This document shows positions 8,894 through 17,726 of a stretch of 64,000 nt of DNA, piece by piece (position 1 is the first letter of the stretch; every line of letters starts with the position of its first letter). The notes under the pieces were generated by a model, which saw nothing but the letters and a program-made list of their open reading frames with translations, had not been told where the DNA came from and made no database searches. A program made the translations under genes and the position numbers. Origin of the DNA: Segniliparus rugosus ATCC BAA-974 (lineage in GTDB: Bacteria > Actinomycetota > Actinomycetes > Mycobacteriales > Mycobacteriaceae); NCBI RefSeq assembly GCF_000185725.2, contig NZ_KI391953.1:310001-374000 (forward strand). The letters run 5' to 3'.

Positions 8894-9580
8894 TCAGTGC
8901 GTGGTGATCTGCGCCTGCTCGTAGTCCAGCAGGGCGGTCAGGATGTCGCTCATGATCTGGAACGCGGCCTCGTCCTGCCCCGCGATCACGGTTTCCACCA
9001 GCGCTTGATAGCGCGCACCGAGCGGCAGGGTCTTCCCCGCGTCGAACCACTGCTTGCTCTGGGCGATGAGCGTCGGCACCAGCGAGTCGTACACCTGGAG
9101 GTACACGGCGTTGTGGCCTGCGGCGACAATGCCCCGTCGCAATGCGACGACCGCGTAGGCGGCGACTTCGTGGTCCGGCGAGTCGATGTGTTTCTCTTGC
9201 TCGGCGAGGAGGAAGCGGAGCTGTTCGACGTCCTCGGCGGTGCGTCTGCGGGCGGCGAGCCGGGCCGCGGTCGTCTCCAAAGCCAGACGGAGTTCGAGGA
9301 TGTCGTAGAGTTCGGCGCGGGAGAAGCACCGGTCCAAGGCCCCGTCGAACTCGGACGCGCTGATGACGTACGTGCCGGAGCCTTGTCTGCGTTCGAGCAT
9401 CCCTGCGTGCACCAGTGCCTGCACCGCTTCGCGCACGGTGTTGCGCGAGGCCCCGGTGAGTTCGGTCAGCTCGGTCTCGTTGGGGATTTTCTCGCCGACT
9501 TGCCAGCGGCCGCTATGAATTTCATCACTGAGCAGGGTGATGATTTGGTCGATGAGACCAGATCGGGCCACAGTTCGCAC
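8894..9580 (-). CDS. GntR-family transcriptional regulator (FadR/FCD type)
   Basis: 228 residues. The N-terminal winged helix-turn-helix (about 6-72) carries the GntR signature LTELTGASRNTVREAVQAL. The C-terminal all-helical FCD ligand domain (about 75-225) keeps the usual ELRLALE start and metal/effector-pocket region. It is divergently placed from an MFS carrier gene, and a near-palindrome lies in the shared promoter at 9623-9645, so it probably represses that carrier (and perhaps itself) until a small carboxylic or related ligand is present. Ligand not predictable from sequence. Confidence 0.9.
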   Translation of the reverse strand: MRTVARSGLIDQIITLLSDEIHSGRWQVGEKIPNETELTELTGASRNTVREAVQALVHAGMLERRQGSGTYVISASEFDGALDRCFSRAELYDILELRLALETTAARLAARRRTAEDVEQLRFLLAEQEKHIDSPDHEVAAYAVVALRRGIVAAGHNAVYLQVYDSLVPTLIAQSKQWFDAGKTLPLGARYQALVETVIAGQDEAAFQIMSDILTALLDYEQAQITTH

Positions 9581-9622
9581 TCGACTCTCCTCAGTTCTTC
9601 CGGTCGCCGGAGCGGGGATCCG

Positions 9623-9645
9623 GATGAAACTCGTTCGAGTTCATC
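9623..9645. promoter_or_regulatory. Candidate GntR operator
   Basis: A near-perfect palindrome lies between the divergent GntR and MFS genes: left arm GATGAA-A-CTCG, right arm CGAGTTCATC, with one extra A in the left arm. It is 43 bases from the regulator start and 26 bases before the carrier start, where an autoregulatory operator is expected. A shorter ATGAT/ATCAT repeat overlaps the carrier start. Confidence 0.5.
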
Positions 9646-9671
9646 AGCAGATCATCCTATGATTGTCCATC

Positions 9672-10949
9672 ATGGTGACTCGCGGCGCTCGGCAACAACA
9701 AGGCCGCGAGTCTGAAATCACAATAAACCATGATCCCGCTCGTGTCCGCGCAGTTCGCGGACGGGCGATCGTCTTTCTCGCGATCGTCTCCTCCGCGCTC
9801 ACTTTGCGGATGGCGGTCACCTCGCTGACGCCGCTTCTGGGCGGGCTGCAGAACGAGCTCGGATTCTCCACCACGATGATGGGCGTGTTCGGGATGGCCC
9901 CGGTGGCCATGTTCGGCCTCGCGGGCTTCGTCACGCCGCTTTTCGTGCACCGAGTCGGCGTGGAGCGCCTCGCGCTGATCGGCACGGCGGTCACATTCCT
10001 CGGCTTGCTCGGGCGCGGGTTCGCGGTCGGAGCCTGGGACGAGCTGTGCTGGTACGGGCTCGCCCTTGCGGGGATGGGGATCGGCAACGTCGTCACGCCG
10101 CCGCTGGTCAAGCGCTACTTCCCCGACCGGATCACGAAAGTGAGCACCTGGTACACGCTCGCGGTGCAGCTCGGGGCGGTGATGCCGCCGGTCATCGCGG
10201 TGCAATTGCAGCAGCAGCACGGTTGGCGCTTTTCCCTCGCCTCGTGGGCCGTCGTGCCGCTCCTGGTCCTTCCGTTGCTCGCGATCGTGGTCGTCCGCAG
10301 CCGGGGCGCGCCCGAGCGCGTCGGCTCGGAGGCGGCCTCCCGAGTGCCGTTCCGGGCGCTCACCGGCTCGAAACTTGCGTGGGGCATGGCGGTGCTCTTC
10401 GGCGTGACGAGTCTGAACTCCTACGCCGTGATGACTTGGCTGCCCAAGCGGCTCGCCGCTGTCGGCGTCCCCGCCGAGCAGGGCGCGCTGATGCTCGCCT
10501 TCTACTCCGTGATCGGGATCGCCGGGCCGCTGGTCGTCGTCCCGCTGCTGGCCCGAGTGCCCAATCCATTCGTCTTCGTGCTCGTCGGGGGGCTCTGCCA
10601 TCTCGTCGGGTTCGCCGGGCTGTTGTGGTACCCCACGTCCGGCACGGTGCTGTGGACGGTCTTCGTGGGCCTCGGGCCGATCACGTTCGCGATGAACCTC
10701 ACCTTGATCGGCATGCTCACCCGCTCAAGCGAGCACGCGGCGGCGCTCTCCGGCTTCGCGCAGGGCTTGGGCTATATCGTGGCGATCACCGGGCCGTTCC
10801 TCTTCGGTGTGCTCTACGCCCTGACCGGGGGATGGGCCGCTTCGTTTGGCTTCCTCGCCGTGATGACGGTGGTCGGGATGGCCGGCGGATGGTTCGTCTG
10901 CCGGGGCGGTTACGTCGAGGACGAGATCGCCGCGCGCCTGCGGGGCTGA
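9672..10949 (+). CDS. MFS transporter, CynX/NimT-like
   Basis: About 425 residues with twelve hydrophobic segments, one major-facilitator domain. The first helix (ALTLRMAVTSLTPLLGGL) resembles CynX/NimT-type carriers for cyanate, nitroimidazole or other small anions. The start is uncertain: a TTG at 9663 and a later GTG are possible, and no strong ribosome-binding site is visible; the ATG at 9672 is chosen. It is divergent from a GntR regulator that probably controls it. Substrate unknown. Confidence 0.85.
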   Translation: MVTRGARQQQGRESEITINHDPARVRAVRGRAIVFLAIVSSALTLRMAVTSLTPLLGGLQNELGFSTTMMGVFGMAPVAMFGLAGFVTPLFVHRVGVERLALIGTAVTFLGLLGRGFAVGAWDELCWYGLALAGMGIGNVVTPPLVKRYFPDRITKVSTWYTLAVQLGAVMPPVIAVQLQQQHGWRFSLASWAVVPLLVLPLLAIVVVRSRGAPERVGSEAASRVPFRALTGSKLAWGMAVLFGVTSLNSYAVMTWLPKRLAAVGVPAEQGALMLAFYSVIGIAGPLVVVPLLARVPNPFVFVLVGGLCHLVGFAGLLWYPTSGTVLWTVFVGLGPITFAMNLTLIGMLTRSSEHAAALSGFAQGLGYIVAITGPFLFGVLYALTGGWAASFGFLAVMTVVGMAGGWFVCRGGYVEDEIAARLRG

Positions 10950-11099
10950 GGCCGCGCCTGCCCGTCATCCGTCTCATTTCTGCCGCCTGGGCGCTGTGAG
11001 GTTCCTTTGACGGTTCGTTGACTCCGTGAGACTGGCGGCGCAACATCGGGCTTTTAGCGTGATGGCGTTCCCACGGCCACACGCACAGAGGAGTCCGAG

Positions 11100-12470
11100 A
11101 TGACCACCGTAGCGCTCGAGGCGGGCTCGGCGCAGTCCGCGAGCCGAGTAGAAGTCCTTCGCGATTGGGATCCGGAGGACTCGGCCCTGTGGGAGGCGGC
11201 GGGCAAACAGATCGCCGCGCGCAATCTGCTGTGGTCGGTCGTCGCCGAGCACATCGGCTTCTCGATTTGGTCGATCTGGTCGGTGATGGTCCTGTTCATG
11301 GGCCCGGAGTTCCACATCAACCCGGCGCAGAAATTCATGTTGGTGGCGGTGCCGACGCTGGTGGGCAGCGTCCTGCGCGTTCCATACACCCTCGCGCCCG
11401 CGAGGTTCGGGGGCAGGAACTGGACCGTGGTCTCGGCGCTGCTGTTGTTCATCCCGGCCCTTGCCGCCTTGTGGGCGATGACGGCCAAGCCGAGCTTCGG
11501 GGTGATCCTGCTCGTCGCGGGGCTCGCGGGTCTCGGCGGCGGGAACTTCGCCTCCTCCATGGCCAATATCAACGCCTTTTACCCGCGCAGGCTCAAGGGC
11601 TGGGCGCTCGGGCTGAACGCGGGCGGCGGGAACATCGGGGTCGCGGCGATCCAGCTCGTCGGGCTCCTGGTCATCTCGGTCTGGGGCAACAAGCAGGCTT
11701 CGATCGTGTGCGCGGTCTACCTGGTGCTCATCGCGGGGGCTGTGGCGGGGTGCGCGATCTGGATGGACAACCTGCCGCGCCAGCGCGCGAGCTTCCGGGA
11801 CCTCACCGCCTCGATGCGGCACTTGGACGCGTGGCTCATCTCCCTCCTGTACATCGGCACGTTCGGCTCGTTCATCGGGTACAGCTTCGCGTTCGGCCAG
11901 GTGCTCAACCTGAAATTCACCGGATCGGGCGAAACCGCCGCGCACGCCGCGCTGCACGCCGCAGAGCTGACCTTCCTCGGCCCGCTCCTCGGATCTCTCT
12001 CGCGTCCGGTCGGCGGCCTGTTGGCGGACCGGATCGGCGGCGGGAAGATCACGGTCGGCGTGTTCGTCGCGATGCTCGGCGCGGCAGGATTGGTGATCGC
12101 GCAGAGCAGTATGGGGGCGCAGGGCAGCTGGACGCTCTTCTTCGCCGGGTTCATCCTGCTGTTCGTCCTCTCCGGCGTGGGCAATGGCTCGGTCTACAAG
12201 CTCATCCCAGTCGTTTTCGCCCGCAAAGCCGCCGAGGCCGACGGGCTTTCCGCCGACGAGCAGACGGAATGGTCCCGAGCCATGTCGAGTTCCCTGATGG
12301 GGATCGCAGGTGCTATCGGCGCGCTCGGCGGCTTCGGCATCAACCTTTTGCTCCGGGCCTCGTACGGTTCCGCCGCGCACTCGGCGACCATGGCCTTCGA
12401 GGTGTTCGCTTCGGTCTATCTTGTGTTCGCTGCGCTCACCTATATGCGCTACGTCCGCTCCGGCCTCTGA
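11100..12470 (+). CDS. NarK-family nitrate/nitrite transporter
   Basis: 456 residues with about twelve membrane helices. It carries the nitrate-porter glycine-rich signatures GLAGLGGGNFASSMANI (about 141-157) and LNAGGGNIGVAAIQLVG, which line the substrate path in NarK proteins, so nitrate uptake or nitrate/nitrite exchange is likely. A long hydrophilic N-terminus precedes the first helix, as in mycobacterial NarK1/NarK3-type proteins. The ATG follows a GAGGAG site at a six-base spacing. No nitrate reductase gene is adjacent. A hairpin overlaps the stop codon. Confidence 0.9.
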   Translation: MTTVALEAGSAQSASRVEVLRDWDPEDSALWEAAGKQIAARNLLWSVVAEHIGFSIWSIWSVMVLFMGPEFHINPAQKFMLVAVPTLVGSVLRVPYTLAPARFGGRNWTVVSALLLFIPALAALWAMTAKPSFGVILLVAGLAGLGGGNFASSMANINAFYPRRLKGWALGLNAGGGNIGVAAIQLVGLLVISVWGNKQASIVCAVYLVLIAGAVAGCAIWMDNLPRQRASFRDLTASMRHLDAWLISLLYIGTFGSFIGYSFAFGQVLNLKFTGSGETAAHAALHAAELTFLGPLLGSLSRPVGGLLADRIGGGKITVGVFVAMLGAAGLVIAQSSMGAQGSWTLFFAGFILLFVLSGVGNGSVYKLIPVVFARKAAEADGLSADEQTEWSRAMSSSLMGIAGAIGALGGFGINLLLRASYGSAAHSATMAFEVFASVYLVFAALTYMRYVRSGL

Positions 12471-12490
12471 TCCTGGGTTCCCCAGGATCA
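12468..12490. terminator. Hairpin between convergent narK-like gene and mmpL3
   Basis: Perfect 10-bp stem TGATCCTGGG/CCCAGGATCA with a three-base loop, starting on the stop codon of the transporter gene. There is no T tract, so it is a terminator-like hairpin in the convergent gap rather than a textbook intrinsic terminator. Confidence 0.5.
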
Positions 12491-12515
12491 GCAGGGGATC
12501 GCCGCACGGATCGGG

Positions 12516-15500
12516 CTACTCGTTCCCCCGGGCTTTGCGAAGCAAATCCCACGGGGTCAGCGTGCCCGGCGTGCCCGGATGGTGACGACCGGCGGAGATG
12601 AAGCCGGAGTCTTCCTCGTCCGGCCTCTGCGGCTGGGGCTCGCGCTCTTGCGGCTCGCGCTGCGGTTCGGCTTGGCGCGCCGGTTCGCTCTGCGCGGGAG
12701 ACGCGGGCTGCGTCTCGCTCGGGGCGGGCGCGCGCAGCGACTCCTCCGCCGCCGCGCGGTACGCCTGCGAGGTTTGGCTGGTCTCCCGCTGAGGGGCGGG
12801 GGCGCCTCCTGTCCGCAGCGATTCTTCTGCGGCCGCGCGGTACGCCTGGGCTTTCTCTTTGGCTTCCCGCTGGGAGGTGTAATCGCCTGGTGCGGCGTCC
12901 CAGGCGGCCGGGGAAGGGTCGCCTGGCGTGGCGGAGCCCCACGCGGACTGAGGAGCGTCGCCCGGCGTCGCGCCCCACGCGGAGGGAACGGGTTCCGGCG
13001 GCTGCGCGCCCCATGCGGGAGCCGGGGCTTCCTGCGCGGGCGTGGTCCATGGCGACGGGAAAGGATCCTGCTGCTGGCCCCAGGCGGCGGCGGGCTGCGC
13101 GGGAGCCGGCTGCTGCGGGGCCTGCGGCGTTCGCGGCGGGGCGGGCGGCACGTCGTGCGTCAGCCAGTACTCCTGCTGGTCGATCGGGCCTTCGTCGTCG
13201 ATGACGTAGATCGGCTGCGTCGGGGCGGAGTCCCCGAATTTCGCGAACGGATCCGGCTCGGGGAGCGGGCCGGGGGCCGACTGCTGCGGCCCGGCTTGCT
13301 CCCCCCAGCCCTGCGGGCGCTGGGTGTGCACGACGCCAGGGGCTGTCGCCGAGGCGGAGGCGGCGGCTTCGGCGATGAGGTGCCGCTCGTCCGGCAACTC
13401 GATCTCGCCGAGGCCGAGGCGCTCCTGGAGCCGCTTCATCCAGTGCGGAGCCCACCAGTTCTCGTCCCCGAGCAGCTTCATCGTGGCCGGAACGAGGATC
13501 ATCCGGACTGCGGTGACGTCGATGAGCAGCGCCGCGATGAGGCCGAAGGCGAGATACTTCATCATGACGAGGTCCGAGAATCCGAACGCCGAGGCCACCA
13601 CGAGCAGGACGAGCGCCGCCGCCGTGATGACCCGGCCGCCGCTCGCGGCGCCTTCGCAGGTCGCGTCTTCGGTGGACAGGCCCCGGCCTCGTGCCTCGAC
13701 CGTCCTGGCGAGGAGGAAGACCTCGTAGTCCGAGGACACCCCGTACACGAGGGCGACGAGCAGGGCGAGCACCACGGCCATCAGCGGATACGGCGTGAAG
13801 TTCAGCAAGCCCGAGCCGTGGCCGTCCTGGAAGATCCAGGTGAGCACGCCGAGGGTGCTGCCGAGCGAGAGCACCGACAGGATCACGGCCTTGATCGGCA
13901 GCACGACGGAGCCGAAGGCGAGGAACATCATGATCGTGGTGATGACGACGAGCAGGAGGCCCATCAGCGGCATGCCCGCGAAGACGGCGTCGATGCTGTC
14001 CTGTTCGAGCGCCGGGGTGCCGAAGACCCAGACGGTCGGGCCAGACGGGGTCTGGATCTCCCGCAGCCGTTTCACCGCCTCCGCGGCGGTCCCCCGGTCG
14101 ATGAGCCCGTTCTCCGCGACGGCCACGCCGTCGGTCCGATGGGACGGGTCCGGATGCGCGGCGTCGGGGAAAGCGAAGTGCCCGGTGAAGCCGGGGATCT
14201 CGTTCGCCTTGCTCGCGATGTCGTAGAGCTGCTGCTGGTCGCCGCCGATCACCATGATCTTCAGCTGCTCGGTGCGCTCCTTCGGGAAGTACTGCTCGAA
14301 GTGGTCCAAGCCCAGGCGGGTCGCGTTGTCCGGCGGCAGGTACTTCTCGCTGATCCCGGCGAACTGGATGTTGAGCGCGGGCAGGATGAGCAGGACGAGG
14401 AACGCGATCACCGGGACGATCAGTTTGACCGGGTGGTTCATCACCCAGGCGGAGAGCTTGCCCCAGAAGCTGTCCATCACCTGTTCCCGGCTGCGGGTGC
14501 GCTTGAAGTAGCGCATGAGCGGCAGGTCGGCGATGAAGTTCAGGCGCAGGAAGCGCAGGATCGTGTCCAGGCTCAGCGCGTCCACCCTCGGCCCGAGGAC
14601 GGACAGCATCGCGGGGAGGACGGTCAGGGAGATGAAGGCCGCGAACGTGATCGAGATGCCGCATGCGTAGGCGACCGACCGCAGGAAGCCCTGCGGGAAG
14701 AGCAGCACGCAGGCGATGGAGACGACCACCAAGAGGGCCGAGTACGCCACGGTGCGGCCGGAGGACTGCACCGTCCTGCGCACCGCGACGCCGGTGGGAT
14801 AGCCCTCGGAGAGCTCTTCTCGGAAGCGGCTCACCATGAAGAGGCCGTAGTCCACGGCGATGCCGAGGCCCACCAGGCTCACCACCGGCTGCGCGAACGC
14901 GCTCACGTCGGTGAACTCGGCGAGGATCTTCATCAGGCCGTAGCCGCCGAGGATGGCGAGGCCGCCGACGATCGCGGGCAGGGCGGCGGACACCACGCCG
15001 CCGAAGACGAAGAACATGATCAGCGCCGTGAGCGGGACGGCGATGATCTCCATCCGGAAGACGTCTTTGCCCATCGTCTCGTTGATCGAGTCGGTGACCG
15101 CGAGCAGGCCCGTCACCTCGACCTTCGCGCCGGGGACGGAGAAATTGAACTCCTTGCTCACCGCGCGGTAGTTGGCGACGCGCTCGGTGTCGTCCTTGCC
15201 CGCGATGCCGATGCTGACGAACGTGTGCTCGCCGTCCGGGCTCTCCAGCCGGGATTTGATCGCGGGGATGGCGGCGGGGGCGTGGCCGTCCGGCGTGGCC
15301 TGCGGCCAGGTCTGCGGGGCCGCGTGGTTCCATCCGCCCCAGAGGCTGATGATGTCGACGGTCTTGTCGGCGTGGTCCTGTTTGATCTTCGCGAGCTGGT
15401 GGAACACCGCGTCGGCGATGGCCGGGCTCTCCACGGTCTCGCCTTTTTCCGTGGTGCTGATGAGGAGGATGACGTCGGACTTGGTGTCTTTGCCGAACTT

Positions 15501-15677
15501 CTCGTCCGCGAGGCGCGAGGCGCGAGCAGACTCGCTGCTGTCGTCGTACCAGCCACCTTGGGTGAGGTGGTCGCCGAGGTCGATCCCGTAAATCCCCAGC
15601 GCGACGAAGATCGCGGCCATCACGGCGATGACCGGGTATCGCGCCCGGTGGACAAAAGCTCCGATGGCTCCGAACAA
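12516..15677 (-). CDS. mmpL3: MmpL3-type RND exporter of trehalose monomycolate
   Basis: 1053 residues, an RND transporter with the MmpL layout: one N-terminal helix, a periplasmic porter domain, five helices, a second porter domain, six helices, then a cytoplasmic tail. The proton-relay Asp-Tyr pairs typical of MmpL3 are D276-Y277 (GIAVDYGLF) and D650-Y651 (GVSSDYEVF). The N-terminal GGWYDDSSES resembles the MmpL3 start. The gene neighbourhood (trmB upstream, a two-gene pair and pckA beyond) equals M. tuberculosis Rv0206c-Rv0211. It should flip trehalose monomycolate to the periplasm and be essential. The tail after residue ~765 is unusually Pro/Gln/Ala/Trp-rich with internal repeats. Confidence 0.93.
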   Translation of the reverse strand: MFGAIGAFVHRARYPVIAVMAAIFVALGIYGIDLGDHLTQGGWYDDSSESARASRLADEKFGKDTKSDVILLISTTEKGETVESPAIADAVFHQLAKIKQDHADKTVDIISLWGGWNHAAPQTWPQATPDGHAPAAIPAIKSRLESPDGEHTFVSIGIAGKDDTERVANYRAVSKEFNFSVPGAKVEVTGLLAVTDSINETMGKDVFRMEIIAVPLTALIMFFVFGGVVSAALPAIVGGLAILGGYGLMKILAEFTDVSAFAQPVVSLVGLGIAVDYGLFMVSRFREELSEGYPTGVAVRRTVQSSGRTVAYSALLVVVSIACVLLFPQGFLRSVAYACGISITFAAFISLTVLPAMLSVLGPRVDALSLDTILRFLRLNFIADLPLMRYFKRTRSREQVMDSFWGKLSAWVMNHPVKLIVPVIAFLVLLILPALNIQFAGISEKYLPPDNATRLGLDHFEQYFPKERTEQLKIMVIGGDQQQLYDIASKANEIPGFTGHFAFPDAAHPDPSHRTDGVAVAENGLIDRGTAAEAVKRLREIQTPSGPTVWVFGTPALEQDSIDAVFAGMPLMGLLLVVITTIMMFLAFGSVVLPIKAVILSVLSLGSTLGVLTWIFQDGHGSGLLNFTPYPLMAVVLALLVALVYGVSSDYEVFLLARTVEARGRGLSTEDATCEGAASGGRVITAAALVLLVVASAFGFSDLVMMKYLAFGLIAALLIDVTAVRMILVPATMKLLGDENWWAPHWMKRLQERLGLGEIELPDERHLIAEAAASASATAPGVVHTQRPQGWGEQAGPQQSAPGPLPEPDPFAKFGDSAPTQPIYVIDDEGPIDQQEYWLTHDVPPAPPRTPQAPQQPAPAQPAAAWGQQQDPFPSPWTTPAQEAPAPAWGAQPPEPVPSAWGATPGDAPQSAWGSATPGDPSPAAWDAAPGDYTSQREAKEKAQAYRAAAEESLRTGGAPAPQRETSQTSQAYRAAAEESLRAPAPSETQPASPAQSEPARQAEPQREPQEREPQPQRPDEEDSGFISAGRHHPGTPGTLTPWDLLRKARGNE

Positions 15678-15690
15678 GTCTGTGTGCTCC

Positions 15691-16410
15691 TCAATCGTTT
15701 CCGGGCTCTGGTGCGGAGCCCGTGGTTCGCCGGCAGACGACGAACTCGGTCACCGCGCGGCCAGCCCGCTGCGCTCGCGCCTCGAATGCCGTGGTCGGAC
15801 GGCTCGGCACGGAACGCTCCGCTGGCAAAGCCGCAAGGCGCGGCTCGTCGGCCAGACTGCCAGCTATTGCCTCAGCATAGTTCGCGTCATCGGTCGCAAC
15901 GTGCAGGACACCGCCGACACAGAGGCGTTCGGCGATCTGCGAGACGGTCCAAAGGTTGACCAGACGGCGTTTGTGGTGCCGTGTTTTCGGCCATGGGTCC
16001 GGGAAAAGCACCCGGACCATGGCCACCGAGCCAGGGGCGATCCGGTCGAGCACCCCTGTCGCGTCGGCGCGCAGCAGCCGGACGTTCGGCACGTCCCGCT
16101 CCTCCAGGAACTGGAGCAGCTGGGCGAGTCCTGGCTTATAGCGCTCGACCCCGACGATGTTGTGGTCGGGCAGCTGCTCGGCCAGGGAGACCGTCGCGGC
16201 TCCGTTGCCGAAACCGATGTCGAGGACCAGCGGCGCTTCGCGGCCGAACCACTCGGCGAGGTCGGGGAGGAAACCTTCCGGATCGCCTTCGACGATCCGA
16301 TGCCCCAATCGAGGCCACGACCGGTCCCACACCTCTTGCAGCGCGGGGGAAAGCGTGCCTCGGCGGCCGACGGTGACGGCAACGGGGCGGCGGGGGGTTT
16401 GCGCGGTCAT
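15691..16410 (-). CDS. trmB: tRNA (guanine-N7-)-methyltransferase TrmB
   Basis: 239 residues, Rossmann-fold SAM-dependent methyltransferase that makes m7G46 in tRNA. The SAM-binding motif LVLDIGFGNGA is at 61-71, and the family-specific PDPWPKTRHHKRR follows VLF in the middle of the protein. It ends 13 bases before mmpL3 on the same strand, so the two genes are likely co-transcribed, as in mycobacteria (Rv0208c near mmpL3). Confidence 0.95.
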   Translation of the reverse strand: MTAQTPRRPVAVTVGRRGTLSPALQEVWDRSWPRLGHRIVEGDPEGFLPDLAEWFGREAPLVLDIGFGNGAATVSLAEQLPDHNIVGVERYKPGLAQLLQFLEERDVPNVRLLRADATGVLDRIAPGSVAMVRVLFPDPWPKTRHHKRRLVNLWTVSQIAERLCVGGVLHVATDDANYAEAIAGSLADEPRLAALPAERSVPSRPTTAFEARAQRAGRAVTEFVVCRRTTGSAPEPGND

Positions 16411-16544
16411 AGACCTACTAGTGTGCCGGATCCGGGAAGGGTCGTGCGCCGTGGCGCGCCTTGATCTTTGCTAGAGTGCCCGTCAGGCATGTGGAGCGCG
16501 CCTGGGGTTGGGAGCGCCACGTCCCTATGGAGCTAGGAGCGGCG

Positions 16545-17726
16545 ATGACGAACGGACTCCCGAACGGGGGAGGCCAAGGGGGGAGTTTCGCCAGCTCTCG
16601 GGAGGCGGGTCCGGGCGGACAGGGGGCATGGGGGGCGTATCGCTGGTCTTCGTACGGGGAAGCCTCGGCCCTGGTCTCGTCGTTGCGCTCGGCGGCAGAG
16701 CGGGCGGGCGCGAGGGAGGCCGCCGCGGTGGACGAGCTCGCGAGGACGATTTCAGCCCCGATCCGCGTCGCGGTGAAAGGCCGCGAGGGGGTCGGCAGGT
16801 CGAAGGTCGTGCAGGCGCTGGCCCCCATGCTGGCGCGGGAGCTGCATTTCGTCGAGTCCGACCTCGGGCAGAGCCAAGACCCGCCGGAGATCGTCTTGCA
16901 CGTGCTGGCCGCCGCCGCCAGGGGCGCGGACAAAGACGCCAGCAAGGCCGTGGACAACACGATGGCGTGCGGACTGCTCAATAAATGCGACACGATCTCG
17001 ATCCCTGGCGACGCCGGGCTGTGGGACCAGGCGAGCGAGGCCGCCGCGCGGTCCACGAGGGAACTCGGCTATCCGGTCTTCCCCGCGGTCGCCTTGCTGG
17101 CGACCGCCGTGGTGGACTCGCAGATGTTCGGCTGGCTGCAGAGCATCGCGGACGCGGACGAGACGACCCCGCCTTCCGCGGAGCTGTTCCTCGGGGCGGG
17201 GCGGAACTCCCCGGTGGGGACGGCGGAGCGCGAACGTCTGGTGCGGGAGATCGGGATCTACGGGCTCTACTGCGCGTTCGGCGCGTTGCGCCTGGACTCC
17301 TACCGCACCCCCGAGGCGTTGACCGCCATGCTGCGCGGGCTCAGCGGCTTCGGCCCCTTCCTGCCGTGCCTGCAGAGCCTCGCCGTGCGGGCTCGGGCGC
17401 GTCGGATCAGCGAATTCTTGGCCAAGATGGAACAAGCCGCCGACCTCGGCGTGTTGCGGGACGAGATCGAGACGATTCTGGCGGGAGCGCCGGTCGCGCG
17501 GCTGCGCATGGACGCGGCCCTTGGCAGCGGCGTGCTCGGCGAGTCCGACGTCGCGCTCGTCGCGGACAGGCCGGCGGCTCCGCGCGTGGCGCTGGGAGAA
17601 GCGCTCCGCTTCCGCCAGCTCGGCGCGCGCCTGGCCGATCCTCGGGCGGCGGGTTTGGCGTGGGACCTGCATGTCGGTTTCCTGCGGTTGTGGGCAGAGG
17701 GCGCGCGCTCGGGCAGTTCGGCATGA
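16545..17726 (+). CDS. Predicted dynamin-like GTPase, first of a pair (degenerate P-loop)
   Basis: 393 residues starting at an ATG with AGGAG at five-base spacing; a longer frame exists but lacks a site. A Gly-rich N-terminus leads to a P-loop-like GREGVGRS (79-86), in which the Walker lysine is arginine, and an NKCD (146-149) that matches the G4 guanine motif NKxD. The remainder is helical. The stop overlaps the next start (ATGA), so the two are translationally coupled. Position matches M. tuberculosis Rv0209 beside mmpL3. Dynamin-like proteins often come as tandem pairs; the reading here is inference from motifs and pairing. Confidence 0.75.
   Translation: MTNGLPNGGGQGGSFASSREAGPGGQGAWGAYRWSSYGEASALVSSLRSAAERAGAREAAAVDELARTISAPIRVAVKGREGVGRSKVVQALAPMLARELHFVESDLGQSQDPPEIVLHVLAAAARGADKDASKAVDNTMACGLLNKCDTISIPGDAGLWDQASEAAARSTRELGYPVFPAVALLATAVVDSQMFGWLQSIADADETTPPSAELFLGAGRNSPVGTAERERLVREIGIYGLYCAFGALRLDSYRTPEALTAMLRGLSGFGPFLPCLQSLAVRARARRISEFLAKMEQAADLGVLRDEIETILAGAPVARLRMDAALGSGVLGESDVALVADRPAAPRVALGEALRFRQLGARLADPRAAGLAWDLHVGFLRLWAEGARSGSSA

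Noticed and set aside
12579-15959. 1126-codon open frame on the plus strand opposite mmpL3
   Set aside because: It mirrors the mmpL3 frame with Arg/Gly/His-rich, domain-free translation; GC bias on the minus strand explains it.
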